A stretch of 14,604 nt of DNA from Erysipelotrichia bacterium (GTDB lineage: Bacteria; Bacillota_I; Bacilli_A; RFN20; CAG-826). Shown piece after piece: positions 6,643 through 14,083 of this stretch. A program made the position numbers and the translations under genes. The number at the start of each line of letters is the position of its first letter. Positions within the stretch are counted from its first letter, which is position 1. The notes beneath the pieces are model-generated. The model was not told the origin of the DNA. It searched no databases and saw only the letters and a program-made list of their open reading frames with translations. The DNA is taken from positions 1-14,604 of the forward strand of contig JAAZFO010000192.1 of NCBI GenBank assembly GCA_012511695.1, in the 5' to 3' direction.

Positions 6643-7667
6643 TAGAGCTCAGAAATATAAGCAAATCCTTTAATAGCGGCACCCCAAACGAGACGCAAAT
6701 TTTTGAAAACTTTAATCTCACCCTTAACGAAGGTGATTTTGTAACGATCATCGGCGGTAATGGTTCGGGAAAAAGTACTCTAGTCAATATTATTTCTGGT
6801 AGCATGACGCCTGACGAAGGCGATGTCTTTCTTAATAATACGCGTATTACTAAGATGAGAGAACATCAAAGAGCCCCTTATTTTGGGCGAGTTTTCCAAG
6901 ACCCAATGGTCGGTACTGCTTCAGATATGACTGTCATTGAAAATCTCGCGCTCGCTTATGGAAGAAGGAGAAGCCGTTCTCTGTTCCGGTGGTCTTATCA
7001 TATGAGTGATGTGCAAACCTTTTGCGATGATCTGAAAATTCTTGATTTAGGGTTAGAAGAGCGCTTATATCAAAAAGTTGGACTCCTGTCCGGCGGACAA
7101 AGACAAGCCCTCACATTATTAATGGCGACAATGAGAAATAAACCGTCCCACGCACGCATTAAGAGAGATTATGTCAGATTTACTAATGGCAATAAAAAAG
7201 GCGCGTTAAATACCTTTAATCAAGCCTTTGTGACCGCTAAGGCAAAATATGTAGACACCAAAAATGAAATCAAAAATAATAAGGCATTAAATAAAGAAAT
7301 ACAAAAAAGATTATTACAAGTTGCCTTTGAGCAATTCGACCGCTCTATTAGAAAGTTTGATTTGACCAAACCAGTCTTATTGTTAGATGAGCATACCGCT
7401 GCTTTAGATCCAAAAACTGCGGAAAAGGTTCTTGAGATAACTGAAAAAATTGTGACTGAAAATGCGCTGACCACGGTGATGATTACTCACAATATGAAAG
7501 ACGCAATTCGTTATGGCAATCGTTTAATTATGTTGAGTCAAGGGCAAATTATCGCTGATGTTAGTGGCGAAGCGAAGAAAAAGTTAACGATTGAAAGTTT
7601 GTTAAAAATGTTTGTTGTTCACAGTAAAAATGACATGTTACCAGATTCAATAATCCTCGGAGATTAA
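6639..7667 (+). CDS. ABC transporter ATP-binding protein, TrpZ-like (COG1101), with large insertion
   Basis: This is the cytoplasmic ATPase that drives the importer. It has Walker A GGNGSGKST (39-47), Q-loop FQDPMVG (86-92), signature LSGGQRQ (150-156), Walker B VLLLDEH (246-252), D-loop ALD (255-257) and switch His284 in MITHNM. All motifs are intact, so it should be active. Length is unusual: 342 residues against roughly 250-260 for the family. The extra 75 or so residues (about 167-242) lie between the signature helix and Walker B, normally joined by a short linker. The insert is rich in Lys, Asn and Gln, looks helical, and keeps the reading frame. It starts inside the permease gene with a 4-base overlap and closes the operon; no strong terminator was found before degV. 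Confidence 0.9.
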   Translation: MIELRNISKSFNSGTPNETQIFENFNLTLNEGDFVTIIGGNGSGKSTLVNIISGSMTPDEGDVFLNNTRITKMREHQRAPYFGRVFQDPMVGTASDMTVIENLALAYGRRRSRSLFRWSYHMSDVQTFCDDLKILDLGLEERLYQKVGLLSGGQRQALTLLMATMRNKPSHARIKRDYVRFTNGNKKGALNTFNQAFVTAKAKYVDTKNEIKNNKALNKEIQKRLLQVAFEQFDRSIRKFDLTKPVLLLDEHTAALDPKTAEKVLEITEKIVTENALTTVMITHNMKDAIRYGNRLIMLSQGQIIADVSGEAKKKLTIESLLKMFVVHSKNDMLPDSIILGD

Positions 7668-7687
7668 ATAATAATTATTTATCATAC

Positions 7688-7715
7688 TCGACAAGTAATT
7701 TATTTTTGTTAGAAT
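7688..7715 (+). promoter_or_regulatory. degV promoter, probably giving a leaderless mRNA
   Basis: TCGACA (7688-7693) and TAGAAT (7710-7715) are spaced by 16 bases, and TGT before the -10 makes it extended. The expected start at about 7721-7722 leaves only about 3 bases before the ATG at 7725, and no Shine-Dalgarno sequence is visible. Confidence 0.65.
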
Positions 7716-7724
7716 AAAGAATAT

Positions 7725-8576
7725 ATGAGAATTGCATTATCTGTTGAAACGACTGCTGATTTACCAAAAGAACTATTGACAAAATATGACTTGTTTCTCG
7801 TTCCTTTTACGGTAATGCTTGGTGAACAAGCATACTTTGATGGTGAAATTACTGCCGCTGATATTTTTGCTTTTGTCGATAAGACCAAAATCTTACCGAC
7901 TACTGCTGCGGTTAACGTCTATACATATAAAGAACATTTTAACAAAATTTTAGCCAAAGGCTATGACGCTATAATCCACTTTACCATCGGGACTGGCTTT
8001 TCCGCCTCTTATAGCAACGCCATCGTGGCGACTGAAGACTTAAAAAATGTCCACATCATTGATTCAATGAACTTATCGACTGGGATTGCCTTATTGGCCA
8101 TTTATGCCCGTGAACTAGTGGATAAAGGTTTAGATTTAGAAACGATTATCTCTAAAGTTAAGGCGCGCATTCCGTATGTTAGAACTAGCTTCGTTGTTCA
8201 CACCTTAGATTATTTACATAAGGGAGGCAGATGTTCGGGCTTGGAAAGAGTTGGCGCGGCGCTATTAAGACTTAAACCACAAATTATTGTTTTAGAAAAT
8301 AAAATGGTTCCTGCAAAAAAATATTTTGGCAGGAGAGTACAAGTTATTGAGCAATACAGTAAAGACGTGATGGAAGAAATGGTAGATCCTGACTTAAAAT
8401 ATGCTTTTGTAACCCACACGATGGCAAATCCTGAAATGATAAAGGCTGCGAAGTCAGCTTTAGTAAAACGCGGCTTTAAAAATATCTACGAAACGCAGGC
8501 CGGCGCGACAATTACTAGTCACTGTGGGCCACTAGCTCTCGGTGTTCTTTTTATCGATAAACAACCAGAAGAATAA
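7725..8576 (+). CDS. DegV family fatty-acid-binding protein
   Basis: DegV-family proteins bind a fatty acid; in Firmicutes the related FakB proteins present it to the kinase FakA for phospholipid synthesis. The 283-residue length is normal. Family marks are the N-terminal ETTADLP (8-14), the ligand-site region TIGTGFSASYSNA (about 86-98), the HTLDYLHKGGRCSG stretch (about 158-171, the usual TLEYLKKGGRI motif) and the C-terminal HCGPLALGVLF. Whether it works as a FakB or has another lipid partner cannot be judged, because no fakA is in the window. It is transcribed alone from its own promoter and ends at a strong terminator. Confidence 0.92.
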   Translation: MRIALSVETTADLPKELLTKYDLFLVPFTVMLGEQAYFDGEITAADIFAFVDKTKILPTTAAVNVYTYKEHFNKILAKGYDAIIHFTIGTGFSASYSNAIVATEDLKNVHIIDSMNLSTGIALLAIYARELVDKGLDLETIISKVKARIPYVRTSFVVHTLDYLHKGGRCSGLERVGAALLRLKPQIIVLENKMVPAKKYFGRRVQVIEQYSKDVMEEMVDPDLKYAFVTHTMANPEMIKAAKSALVKRGFKNIYETQAGATITSHCGPLALGVLFIDKQPEE

Positions 8577-8591
8577 ATTAATTACGAATAT

Positions 8592-8625
8592 AAAAATAAT
8601 ACGTTGGATGGCGTATTATTTTTTT
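8592..8625. terminator. Bidirectional intrinsic terminator between degV and the XRE gene
   Basis: AAAAATAATACG (8592-8603) pairs perfectly over 12 bp with CGTATTATTTTT (8612-8623) around an 8-base loop. T-runs follow on the plus strand, and the mirrored A-run gives a T-rich tail on the minus strand. It serves degV and, in reverse, the convergent regulator gene ending at 8668. Confidence 0.88.
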
Positions 8626-8667
8626 ATATACCGTTAACTAAAACCCCTAACAAAGAGTTTTAAAGCT

Positions 8668-9288
8668 TCACTTTATTTTACGAAGGTTTTTACTTCTAAA
8701 GAAGTACCAAAGGACTTCTAATATTTGTAAGGGGATAGCAACAAAGAAAACTAAATAGAGGTTGAGGTCCATCATGACATAAAAAGAAAGGAAAAAAGCA
8801 GTAGCCACTGACCAAATAGTCAAACTAACAGAAAATAATTTTAAGAAACGGAGATGATAGATAGTGTGCCAAATAAGTAAAACAACAAAAGTGGCCACGA
8901 CCCCATAAATGAAAATTAGCCACGGTTTAAAAACAGCTTCATCGCCTATTAAGACACTTAAGATCATGAAAATGGCAAGAGTTGCCACCCAAACTAAACC
9001 AATAGAAAAAAGTTGTAAATACGTTTGTTTACGCTTTTCTTGGTTTTTAATCTTAACGGGTTTATGGTCTGTGATATAAAAATCATCAATGGTAATGCCA
9101 TAAAAATCAGCGAGTGATTTCAAAACAAAAATATCTGGAAATCCTTCGCCTCTTTCCCATTTGGACACCGATTTATCAGAATAATTAAACTTCTGAGCTA
9201 ACTCTAACTGAGTTAAACCACTAGCTTTGCGGTAATGAGTTAGATTATTAGCGAGTAACTCTTGTAAATTCACGTCTTCTTTTTTCAT
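8668..9288 (-). CDS. XRE-type helix-turn-helix protein with four-helix membrane domain
   Basis: Residues 12-70 form a Cro/C1-type DNA-binding domain. GLTQLELAQKF (24-34) and SDKSVSKWERGEGFPDIFVL (37-56) match the helix-turn-helix and the usual WERG-PD segment. A charged linker follows, then about four membrane helices (roughly 92-114, 122-141, 150-171 and 176-197) and a basic tail. Such proteins are common in Firmicutes and are thought to be membrane-tethered regulators whose signal acts through the membrane part. Target genes are unknown. It may be autoregulated or act on nearby genes, but no operator repeats were recognised. It is a single-gene unit, ending at the shared hairpin at 8592-8625. 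The upstream GAGAG is only a weak ribosome binding site. Confidence 0.88.
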   Translation of the reverse strand: MKKEDVNLQELLANNLTHYRKASGLTQLELAQKFNYSDKSVSKWERGEGFPDIFVLKSLADFYGITIDDFYITDHKPVKIKNQEKRKQTYLQLFSIGLVWVATLAIFMILSVLIGDEAVFKPWLIFIYGVVATFVVLLIWHTIYHLRFLKLFSVSLTIWSVATAFFLSFYVMMDLNLYLVFFVAIPLQILEVLWYFFRSKNLRKIK

Positions 9289-9330
9289 TTAGACTCTCAA
9301 TATTCTTAAATTTTATTATTTCTAAGACGA

Positions 9331-9357
9331 AAAAGCACATTAATGCTTTTCAGTTTT
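9331..9357 (-). terminator. Short hairpin terminator after the glycosyltransferase gene
   Basis: Read on the minus strand, AAAAGCA pairs with TGCTTTT around a 6-base loop (9331-9350) and continues into TTTTTCGTCTT. It lies 22 bases beyond the glycosyltransferase stop. The stem is only 7 bp and AT-rich, so termination may be partial and the XRE gene could be cotranscribed. Confidence 0.5.
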
Positions 9358-9371
9358 AGTAATTAGTCTTT

Positions 9372-10529
9372 TTACTTTAGAAATTGCTTTAAAAAAGCAA
9401 TTGCCTTGCGGTTGATGGTCGCCATAGAAAACAACTTAACAGCATCAGTTTTGGCTCTGCGTATCATATGTTCTTTTTGCCGATCAGTTAAAGATAAGCA
9501 TGCTTTAATACCGTTAGTTAAACCCTCAACTTCTGAAGAGTCAATCCAAACAACAGCTTCTTTAAAATCTTTTTCTAAGCGATTGTTTCTCACGGTTAGA
9601 GTTAAAGCCTTATCAGCGCCGAGATAATCGATTAAATTATCCGGTATCAAATAGCGATCAAAATCTTCGCTAAAAGGACGAGGGTTTATATTGATAAGGG
9701 CATCGTTAATTAAAGATAAAACAATATCATTATTCGGACTTCCTAAATAGACGATGTTTGGGACATCCGCAATAATTTTTTTGAGTTTTTCTTCGTTAGA
9801 GTGATAACCGGAAATGATAAGTTTTATCGTCCCTAAGTTAAGTTTTTTAAAAGCACTAATTAAATTATAGATGCCGTATTTTTCACTAAGATTGCCATCG
9901 TAATAAAAGTAATGACCGTATTGACTGCAATCAATTTCTTGATATTTGTTTTCTAAAATACCAGAGAAAACGAGGCTAGGGCGTGAATGACGATTAAATA
10001 AGTTATTTAATCCAGGAGTGGTGGTCAGATAACCACTTAAGTTTTTAGCCTTGTCTAATAACGCTAAGGTATAGGCTCGTTTTGTATTAGGAATTCCACT
10101 AGGAGTATTGTGACAAACACCAATAATAGGTAGGTTATATTTCTTTGAATAAATTTTGGCTAATTGTAAGACGCGAGAATTCAGAGTTTCCGTAAAGATT
10201 ATCGCTTCTTTTAAGTTTGTTTTTTTCATGATTTTTCGCGTATAAAAATAAGCACAAATATACCGAAAGAGTTTTTGTCTTTTGATTGGTGAATAGTGCC
10301 AAGTAATCTTGCCCTCTGGTTTTTCTTCTGCTTCTAATTTTTTAAGGGCACAGTGGCGCTTAGAAAATGGTCTAAAAGATAAAACCTCGACCTCATGAGT
10401 TAAGGCAAGGGCGCGGATTAGACGGTTGTGCAAATTTTGAATTGAAGAATTCAAAGAAATGCGCCACGCCAAAGACAAAGAAACGTAATCTTCTTTTTGG
10501 CAAGCAGTGGTGAAATAAATAATCTTCAT
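9372..10529 (-). CDS. GT-B fold glycosyltransferase (GT4-like)
   Basis: This is a predicted cytoplasmic glycosyltransferase that moves a sugar from a nucleotide-sugar donor to a lipid, glycan or surface polymer. The 385-residue length and layout fit the GT-B fold. An N-terminal Rossmann-like half begins MKIIYFTT. The C-terminal half starts at YYDGNLSEKYGI (209-220), followed by LIISGY (237-242), VYLGSP (260-265), the loop NPRPFSED (282-289) and NLIDYLGADK (298-307), which correspond to the donor-binding elements of GT1/GT4 enzymes. The usual second Glu of an E-x7-E motif is not obvious, so catalysis may follow a variant pattern. Acceptor and sugar are unknown. There are no membrane segments. 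It stands alone, divergent from ung. Confidence 0.78.
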   Translation of the reverse strand: MKIIYFTTACQKEDYVSLSLAWRISLNSSIQNLHNRLIRALALTHEVEVLSFRPFSKRHCALKKLEAEEKPEGKITWHYSPIKRQKLFRYICAYFYTRKIMKKTNLKEAIIFTETLNSRVLQLAKIYSKKYNLPIIGVCHNTPSGIPNTKRAYTLALLDKAKNLSGYLTTTPGLNNLFNRHSRPSLVFSGILENKYQEIDCSQYGHYFYYDGNLSEKYGIYNLISAFKKLNLGTIKLIISGYHSNEEKLKKIIADVPNIVYLGSPNNDIVLSLINDALININPRPFSEDFDRYLIPDNLIDYLGADKALTLTVRNNRLEKDFKEAVVWIDSSEVEGLTNGIKACLSLTDRQKEHMIRRAKTDAVKLFSMATINRKAIAFLKQFLK

Positions 10530-10535
10530 TAGTTC

Positions 10536-10541
10536 AGTCTA
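10536..10541 (-). promoter_or_regulatory. Possible -10 for the glycosyltransferase gene
   Basis: On the minus strand TAGACT ends six bases before the ATG, with a weak TTTATA at -35 distance (10559-10564). There is no Shine-Dalgarno sequence. If this is the promoter the mRNA is leaderless. It is weaker than the ung and degV examples because it lacks a TGn extension. Confidence 0.35.
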
Positions 10542-10591
10542 AAATAGTCCTACCTAATTATAAAACTTTGTGCGCATTAAAGACCTAATAA

Positions 10592-10600
10592 TGTTAAGAT
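10592..10600 (+). promoter_or_regulatory. Extended -10 of ung, leaderless arrangement
   Basis: TGTTAAGAT is an extended -10 whose last base is six bases before the ATG at 10607, so transcription should start at or next to the start codon. No Shine-Dalgarno sequence and no good -35 is present. Confidence 0.55.
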
Positions 10601-10606
10601 TAACCC

Positions 10607-11281
10607 ATGGACAATCACGTCACGACATGGAATAAATTTTTTTCACAGATCCAAAATGAGGATTTTTGTGACAAATTAAATGAGTTTTTAAATAGAGAAT
10701 ATAATAATCACGAGTGTTATCCACCCCGTGAGCTAATGTTTAACGCCTTTCGTTTGACGCCTCTAGACAAAGTGAAAGTTGTCATAATTGGGCAAGACCC
10801 ATATCACGAACGCGGGCAAGCGATGGGTTTATCTTTCTCCGTCCCCTCTGGAATTAATGTTCCGCCCTCGCTAGTTAATATTTATAAAGAAATTGCCAAA
10901 GAATATGAATGTCCGATGAACTATCAATCTGGAGACCTAACCTATTTAGCCGAACAAGGAGTTTTATTAATCAATGCGATATTATCAGTAAGAGCAAAGC
11001 AACCTTTGAGCCATAATATTGCGGAATATAAAATGTTTCTCGCACGCGTCCTGGAAGTTTTAAATCGTCAACATCGCCCAATAGTTTTTCTTTTATGGGG
11101 TGGGTTTGCCCGTAAATTAAAAAGTTATTTGCACAACCCAACACACCTCGTTTTAGAATCCGTACACCCTTCCCCATTAGCGGCAAATCGCGGAGGATGG
11201 TTTGGTAATGACCACTTTAAAAAAACTAATGAATATCTCAAATCCCATCATTTAAAAGAAATTAAATGGTCAAATATGTAA
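10607..11281 (+). CDS. ung: Uracil-DNA glycosylase (family 1)
   Basis: It removes uracil from DNA to start base-excision repair. The water-activating motif GQDPYH (62-67, catalytic Asp64) is intact. PPSLVNIYKEI (86-96), the LLINAILSVR stretch (about 120-129) followed by SH, and HPSPL (187-191), the minor-groove loop, are all in their usual places. The 224-residue length is typical of bacterial family-1 enzymes. HPSPLA replaces the more common HPSPLS, a tolerated change. The stop overlaps the end of the convergent thiamine-transporter gene by 12 bases. Confidence 0.97.
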   Translation: MDNHVTTWNKFFSQIQNEDFCDKLNEFLNREYNNHECYPPRELMFNAFRLTPLDKVKVVIIGQDPYHERGQAMGLSFSVPSGINVPPSLVNIYKEIAKEYECPMNYQSGDLTYLAEQGVLLINAILSVRAKQPLSHNIAEYKMFLARVLEVLNRQHRPIVFLLWGGFARKLKSYLHNPTHLVLESVHPSPLAANRGGWFGNDHFKKTNEYLKSHHLKEIKWSNM

Positions 11282-12316
11282 TTGTTTTTCACGTTTAAGA
11301 TTTAGCCAATTTTTGAAAAAGAAAATACTACTTATTAATAAAATCACCAGGGCAAATACCGACCAAATCCAATATAAAGTCGGATCCAAAATTTTAACAT
11401 ACATTCTGATTAATCTCGCTAAGCCATAAATAAAAGCAGTGAGAGAGACAGCGCTCCAAAGCCCATAAAATATCAACCCATTAAAATTTTGTTTTAAAGT
11501 GTTGAATAAAGAGAAGGCGCCGAGTAATAAAATAAATAACCCCAGCACAAAAAGCATCAAGTAATCACCATTGAATGCGTAATTGACATAACCATTCCCG
11601 CTTCCATTAGTGAAACTTAAAATATAAACGACAAGAAAGTATATAAAAGAAAAAAAGCCGATGACCGTAGTGCAAACGGATAAAACTAATGCGTTTTTAT
11701 TTGCTGATTTTTGTATAACGCTTCTTTCGGTAGTTTGCACCGTAAAAATACGGGGCGCGGTTAAATAAAGGGCGATTAATAAAGGTGTAGTGATAACTAT
11801 CGATGGGCCGATAAATGCAACATTATAAACAAAGCAATATAAGTAAAGATTCATGGAGTTTAGATCCCAAGCAAAATAGGTGGGATCGCTCCAAAAAAGA
11901 ACGCCGGCTACATAATGAGATGTGAGCTTAAAAAGCCCACCAATAACAGCGCCAATAACTAACCACATAACATGATAGTGTTTAGTCTTTGATTTATCAA
12001 AAAATGGCTTGAATATGCCGACTAATCCCACAAAGGCATAAGGGAAAATGTAGTCTAATAATAGCTGAGCTGGATGGATGATAAAAGCACTGGTAGCGAT
12101 GTCTAAAAAACCCATGATTAAACCGGTGAGTAAAGCCGGCCACAATCCGCGACGATAAGCCATGAATAAAACCGCAATCATCGCAAAACCAATTGACCCA
12201 CCGTTGATGAATATGCCTTTAGATAAAATGCCTTGTAGTTCATCAAAGACAAAGCCTAAAGCGGCGATCATTCCAATTTCGCTAAGAAGACGAATTGTTG
12301 CTCTATTGTTGCTCAT
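11270..12316 (-). CDS. thiT: ThiT-like thiamine ECF transporter S component with extra C-terminal membrane region
   Basis: This is the substrate-binding membrane subunit for thiamine uptake, expected to work with a shared ECF energising module (EcfA, EcfA' and EcfT) encoded elsewhere. Residues 1-190 match ThiT: NGGSIGFAMIAVLFMAYRRG (38-57), an HPAQLLLDY motif (81-89) and HYVAGVLFW (134-142). The upstream TPP riboswitch supports thiamine as substrate. ThiT proteins are usually near 180-200 residues; this one has 348. The extra part (about 205-348) holds about four more hydrophobic helices (roughly 209-236, 252-275, 280-300 and 313-335) and resembles nothing I recognise. AGGAGG (12323-12328) lies six bases before the ATG. 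The stop is TGA; the gene overlaps ung tail to tail. Confidence 0.88.
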   Translation of the reverse strand: MSNNRATIRLLSEIGMIAALGFVFDELQGILSKGIFINGGSIGFAMIAVLFMAYRRGLWPALLTGLIMGFLDIATSAFIIHPAQLLLDYIFPYAFVGLVGIFKPFFDKSKTKHYHVMWLVIGAVIGGLFKLTSHYVAGVLFWSDPTYFAWDLNSMNLYLYCFVYNVAFIGPSIVITTPLLIALYLTAPRIFTVQTTERSVIQKSANKNALVLSVCTTVIGFFSFIYFLVVYILSFTNGSGNGYVNYAFNGDYLMLFVLGLFILLLGAFSLFNTLKQNFNGLIFYGLWSAVSLTAFIYGLARLIRMYVKILDPTLYWIWSVFALVILLISSIFFFKNWLNLKREKQLHI

Positions 12317-12330
12317 AGTTAGCCTCCTAT

Positions 12331-12362
12331 TAAAACAAAAACCCTCGACTACTAGTCAAGGG
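12331..12362 (-). terminator. Terminator hairpin of the TPP riboswitch
   Basis: On the minus strand, CCCTTGAC pairs with GTCGAGGG (12342-12362) around TAGTA, with one G-U pair, followed by TTTTTGTTTT. It sits between the aptamer and the ribosome binding site, so it is the likely expression platform: TPP bound, transcription stops. Confidence 0.82.
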
Positions 12363-12373
12363 GGAAGATAAAA

Positions 12374-12472
12374 ATTTATATTAATTCCCTCCGCTAGTAT
12401 TGTCTAGATCAGGTACGGTCGATCCCAAGTAGGATCCTCTCAGCCGAATTTCGTTCAGCTCCCACATATAAT
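12374..12472 (-). promoter_or_regulatory. TPP riboswitch (THI element)
   Basis: Read on the minus strand, the core contains GGGAGC, then GCTGAGA (CTGAGA at 12438-12443), GACCGTACCTGATCT (CCTGATCT at 12406-12413), AGACAATACTAGC and GGAGGGAA. These are the conserved sequences of the thiamine pyrophosphate aptamer in the right order and spacing. P1 may be extended by ATTATAT pairing with ATATAA at the two ends. It controls the ThiT-like gene downstream. Confidence 0.95.
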
Positions 12473-12493
12473 GATAGTCGACTTTGTTGACAA

Positions 12494-12523
12494 TTAACAA
12501 AACAAAAAAATAACATTTATAAT
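12494..12523 (+). promoter_or_regulatory. Promoter of the DUF3137-like/Ntdp/tsaE operon
   Basis: TTAACA (12494-12499) and a perfect TATAAT (12518-12523) are spaced by 18 bases. A second possible extended -10, TGCTATAGT, lies at 12532-12540. The -10 sits within an inverted repeat, AACATT-TAT-AATGTT (12512-12526), which could be an operator. Confidence 0.55.
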
Positions 12524-12563
12524 GTTCATTGTGCTATAGTTAATACAACTTGGAGGCTTTCCT

Positions 12564-13547
12564 ATGGAAAACAATGAAATGAAAGAAAAATGTGTAAATT
12601 GCGAAGAAGCAATAAAAAACGAGCCCAAAGAAGTCGGTGAAGGTCAACAATTGGCCGATAAACCCTATCAATCCATCATCGAAGAAGCACGGATTGCGCT
12701 TTATAAAGATTACGCCAAAACAAAAAAAATTAGTAACATCATGATGTTTGTGGTGGTGGCACTTCTCGCCAGCACCATGTTTATGATCGTGTCGCAAAAT
12801 AAGACACTGCAAATTATTGGCTATGTCGCAGTCGGTTTATTAGTGGTCGGTTTAGGGGTTTATTATTTTCTTAATCGCAAAAAATTTCCTGATAAAACAA
12901 AAAATTATGTCGACTTAGTCGTCAGGAATCTCAATAGTAGGATGTTTGCTGATAAACACTTCGCTGAGATGGAGTATAACCGTGAAAAGAAATTAGAATT
13001 AGCGGAACTATTAGGTGATGGTATTTATGCTGAAGCCGTTAATATCAATTCCCGTAATGTCATAAGCGGTGTCTTTAAAGGTCAAAACTTCACCTATGCT
13101 GAGGCAGCTTTAATCAGGACGACTAACCGTAAAAAACCACTACCACCTTTATTTGTTGGCCATTATATTACGATGGTTTATAACCTTGAATTTGATGGGC
13201 GGTTTGTCGTTGTTTTTAAAAACATTCAAGAACCAGTTGATTTACCAAATGCAGTCGGTGATTTGGTCGTCCTTGAAGAAAAAGAAAATCTTGTAATTTA
13301 TGGTTTAGAGGGCAGTGAATATCAAAAAGTGCTCAAAGATAATTTAGTAAAAAAATTGAGCAAAGTTGCTGTCACGCATCACCTCTTAAATATCAATATT
13401 GCTTTTTGGGGTGGCCGTTCAGTTGCTTACTTGAGCTATGATGACGCCGTTATGTCTGTGCCTTTTGATAAGCCGTTTAATGCTGAAGGTTTTGAAAATG
13501 CCTGTGACAATCTAGGAGCAGTTTTGGAAGCATTCGCAGGAAAATAA
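12564..13547 (+). CDS. DUF3137-like membrane protein
   Basis: The function is unknown. The N-terminus carries Cys10-Val-Asn-Cys13 and an acidic stretch. Two membrane helices follow (about 57-77 and 82-103), forming a hairpin that leaves both ends on the same side, probably the cytoplasm. The remaining 220 residues form a soluble region. Its pattern of SGVFKGQNFTYAEAALIRTT (168-187), then FVGHYITMVYNLEFDGRFVVV, resembles the DUF3137 family, in which a short beta-rich core follows two helices. This assignment is by pattern only. GGAGG (12552-12556) precedes the ATG. It is the first gene of a tight operon with ntdp, tsaE and tsaB, which suggests housekeeping rather than accessory status. Confidence 0.7.
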   Translation: MENNEMKEKCVNCEEAIKNEPKEVGEGQQLADKPYQSIIEEARIALYKDYAKTKKISNIMMFVVVALLASTMFMIVSQNKTLQIIGYVAVGLLVVGLGVYYFLNRKKFPDKTKNYVDLVVRNLNSRMFADKHFAEMEYNREKKLELAELLGDGIYAEAVNINSRNVISGVFKGQNFTYAEAALIRTTNRKKPLPPLFVGHYITMVYNLEFDGRFVVVFKNIQEPVDLPNAVGDLVVLEEKENLVIYGLEGSEYQKVLKDNLVKKLSKVAVTHHLLNINIAFWGGRSVAYLSYDDAVMSVPFDKPFNAEGFENACDNLGAVLEAFAGK

Positions 13548-13548
13548 A

Positions 13549-14082
13549 ATGCCACAAGTCGGGCGCTGGTATAGCATACGTTGCTACAAACACAACGGAA
13601 CATTGCATCGCATTTGGGATCGCGGTTTAGTCGTGGAAAACGACGCTGATCACATAGTTGTTGCCACAAGAAAAGCAAAAGTAGTTGAGGCCAATGGCCG
13701 TTGTTGGTTTACTAAAGAACCAGCGGTAACTATCTTTTCTAAAAAAGAATGGTGGAATGTTATTTGCATGCTAAAAAAAGAAGGGGTTAGTTATTACTGT
13801 AATATCGCCTCTCCAAGTATTGTTGATAGAGGCTCCATCAAATATATTGACTACGATTTAGATGCCAAGTTATTTCATAACGACGAAATTAAAGTCCTGG
13901 ATGAAAAAGAATACAACCATCACAAAAATAATTATTTATATAGTGATGAACTAGATGTCGTACTCAGACATCAAACGCAAACGATTGTTGAACGGATGAA
14001 AGAGCGCGCTTTCCCCTTCCAAGATGATCTAATTAATCGCTATTTCAACCGATATCTCGATAGCAAAAAGAAAGAGAGCTGA
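13549..14082 (+). CDS. Nucleoside tri- and diphosphatase, DUF402 family (Ntdp)
   Basis: This soluble 177-residue protein matches the DUF402 family of Firmicutes (UPF0374; S. aureus Ntdp), which hydrolyses nucleoside tri- and diphosphates with divalent metal. Diagnostic segments are the WFTKEPAVTIFSKKEWWNVI region, then GVSYYCNIASPSIVD (about 79-93) and the acidic KYIDYDLDAKLF segment (about 97-108), where the Asp residues and nearby Glu/Asp likely bind metal. Length is typical. It starts one base after the preceding stop codon, with a modest CAGGA ribosome binding site. Its TGA stop is followed one base later by the tsaE ATG, so translation is coupled. Confidence 0.9.
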   Translation: MPQVGRWYSIRCYKHNGTLHRIWDRGLVVENDADHIVVATRKAKVVEANGRCWFTKEPAVTIFSKKEWWNVICMLKKEGVSYYCNIASPSIVDRGSIKYIDYDLDAKLFHNDEIKVLDEKEYNHHKNNYLYSDELDVVLRHQTQTIVERMKERAFPFQDDLINRYFNRYLDSKKKES

Positions 14083-14083
14083 T

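Noticed and set aside
7668..7690. AT-rich near-palindrome after the ABC ATPase gene as a terminator
   Set aside because: AAATAATAATTATTTA has no GC pairs and no following T-run, so it is too weak to call.
5658..14082. UGA = Trp genetic code (code 4), as in mycoplasmas
   Set aside because: Large Trp-rich genes such as the GH3 gene use only TGG. Reading through the TGA at 14080-14082 would create a 20-residue overlap with tsaE. Only the lipoprotein TGA suggests otherwise.
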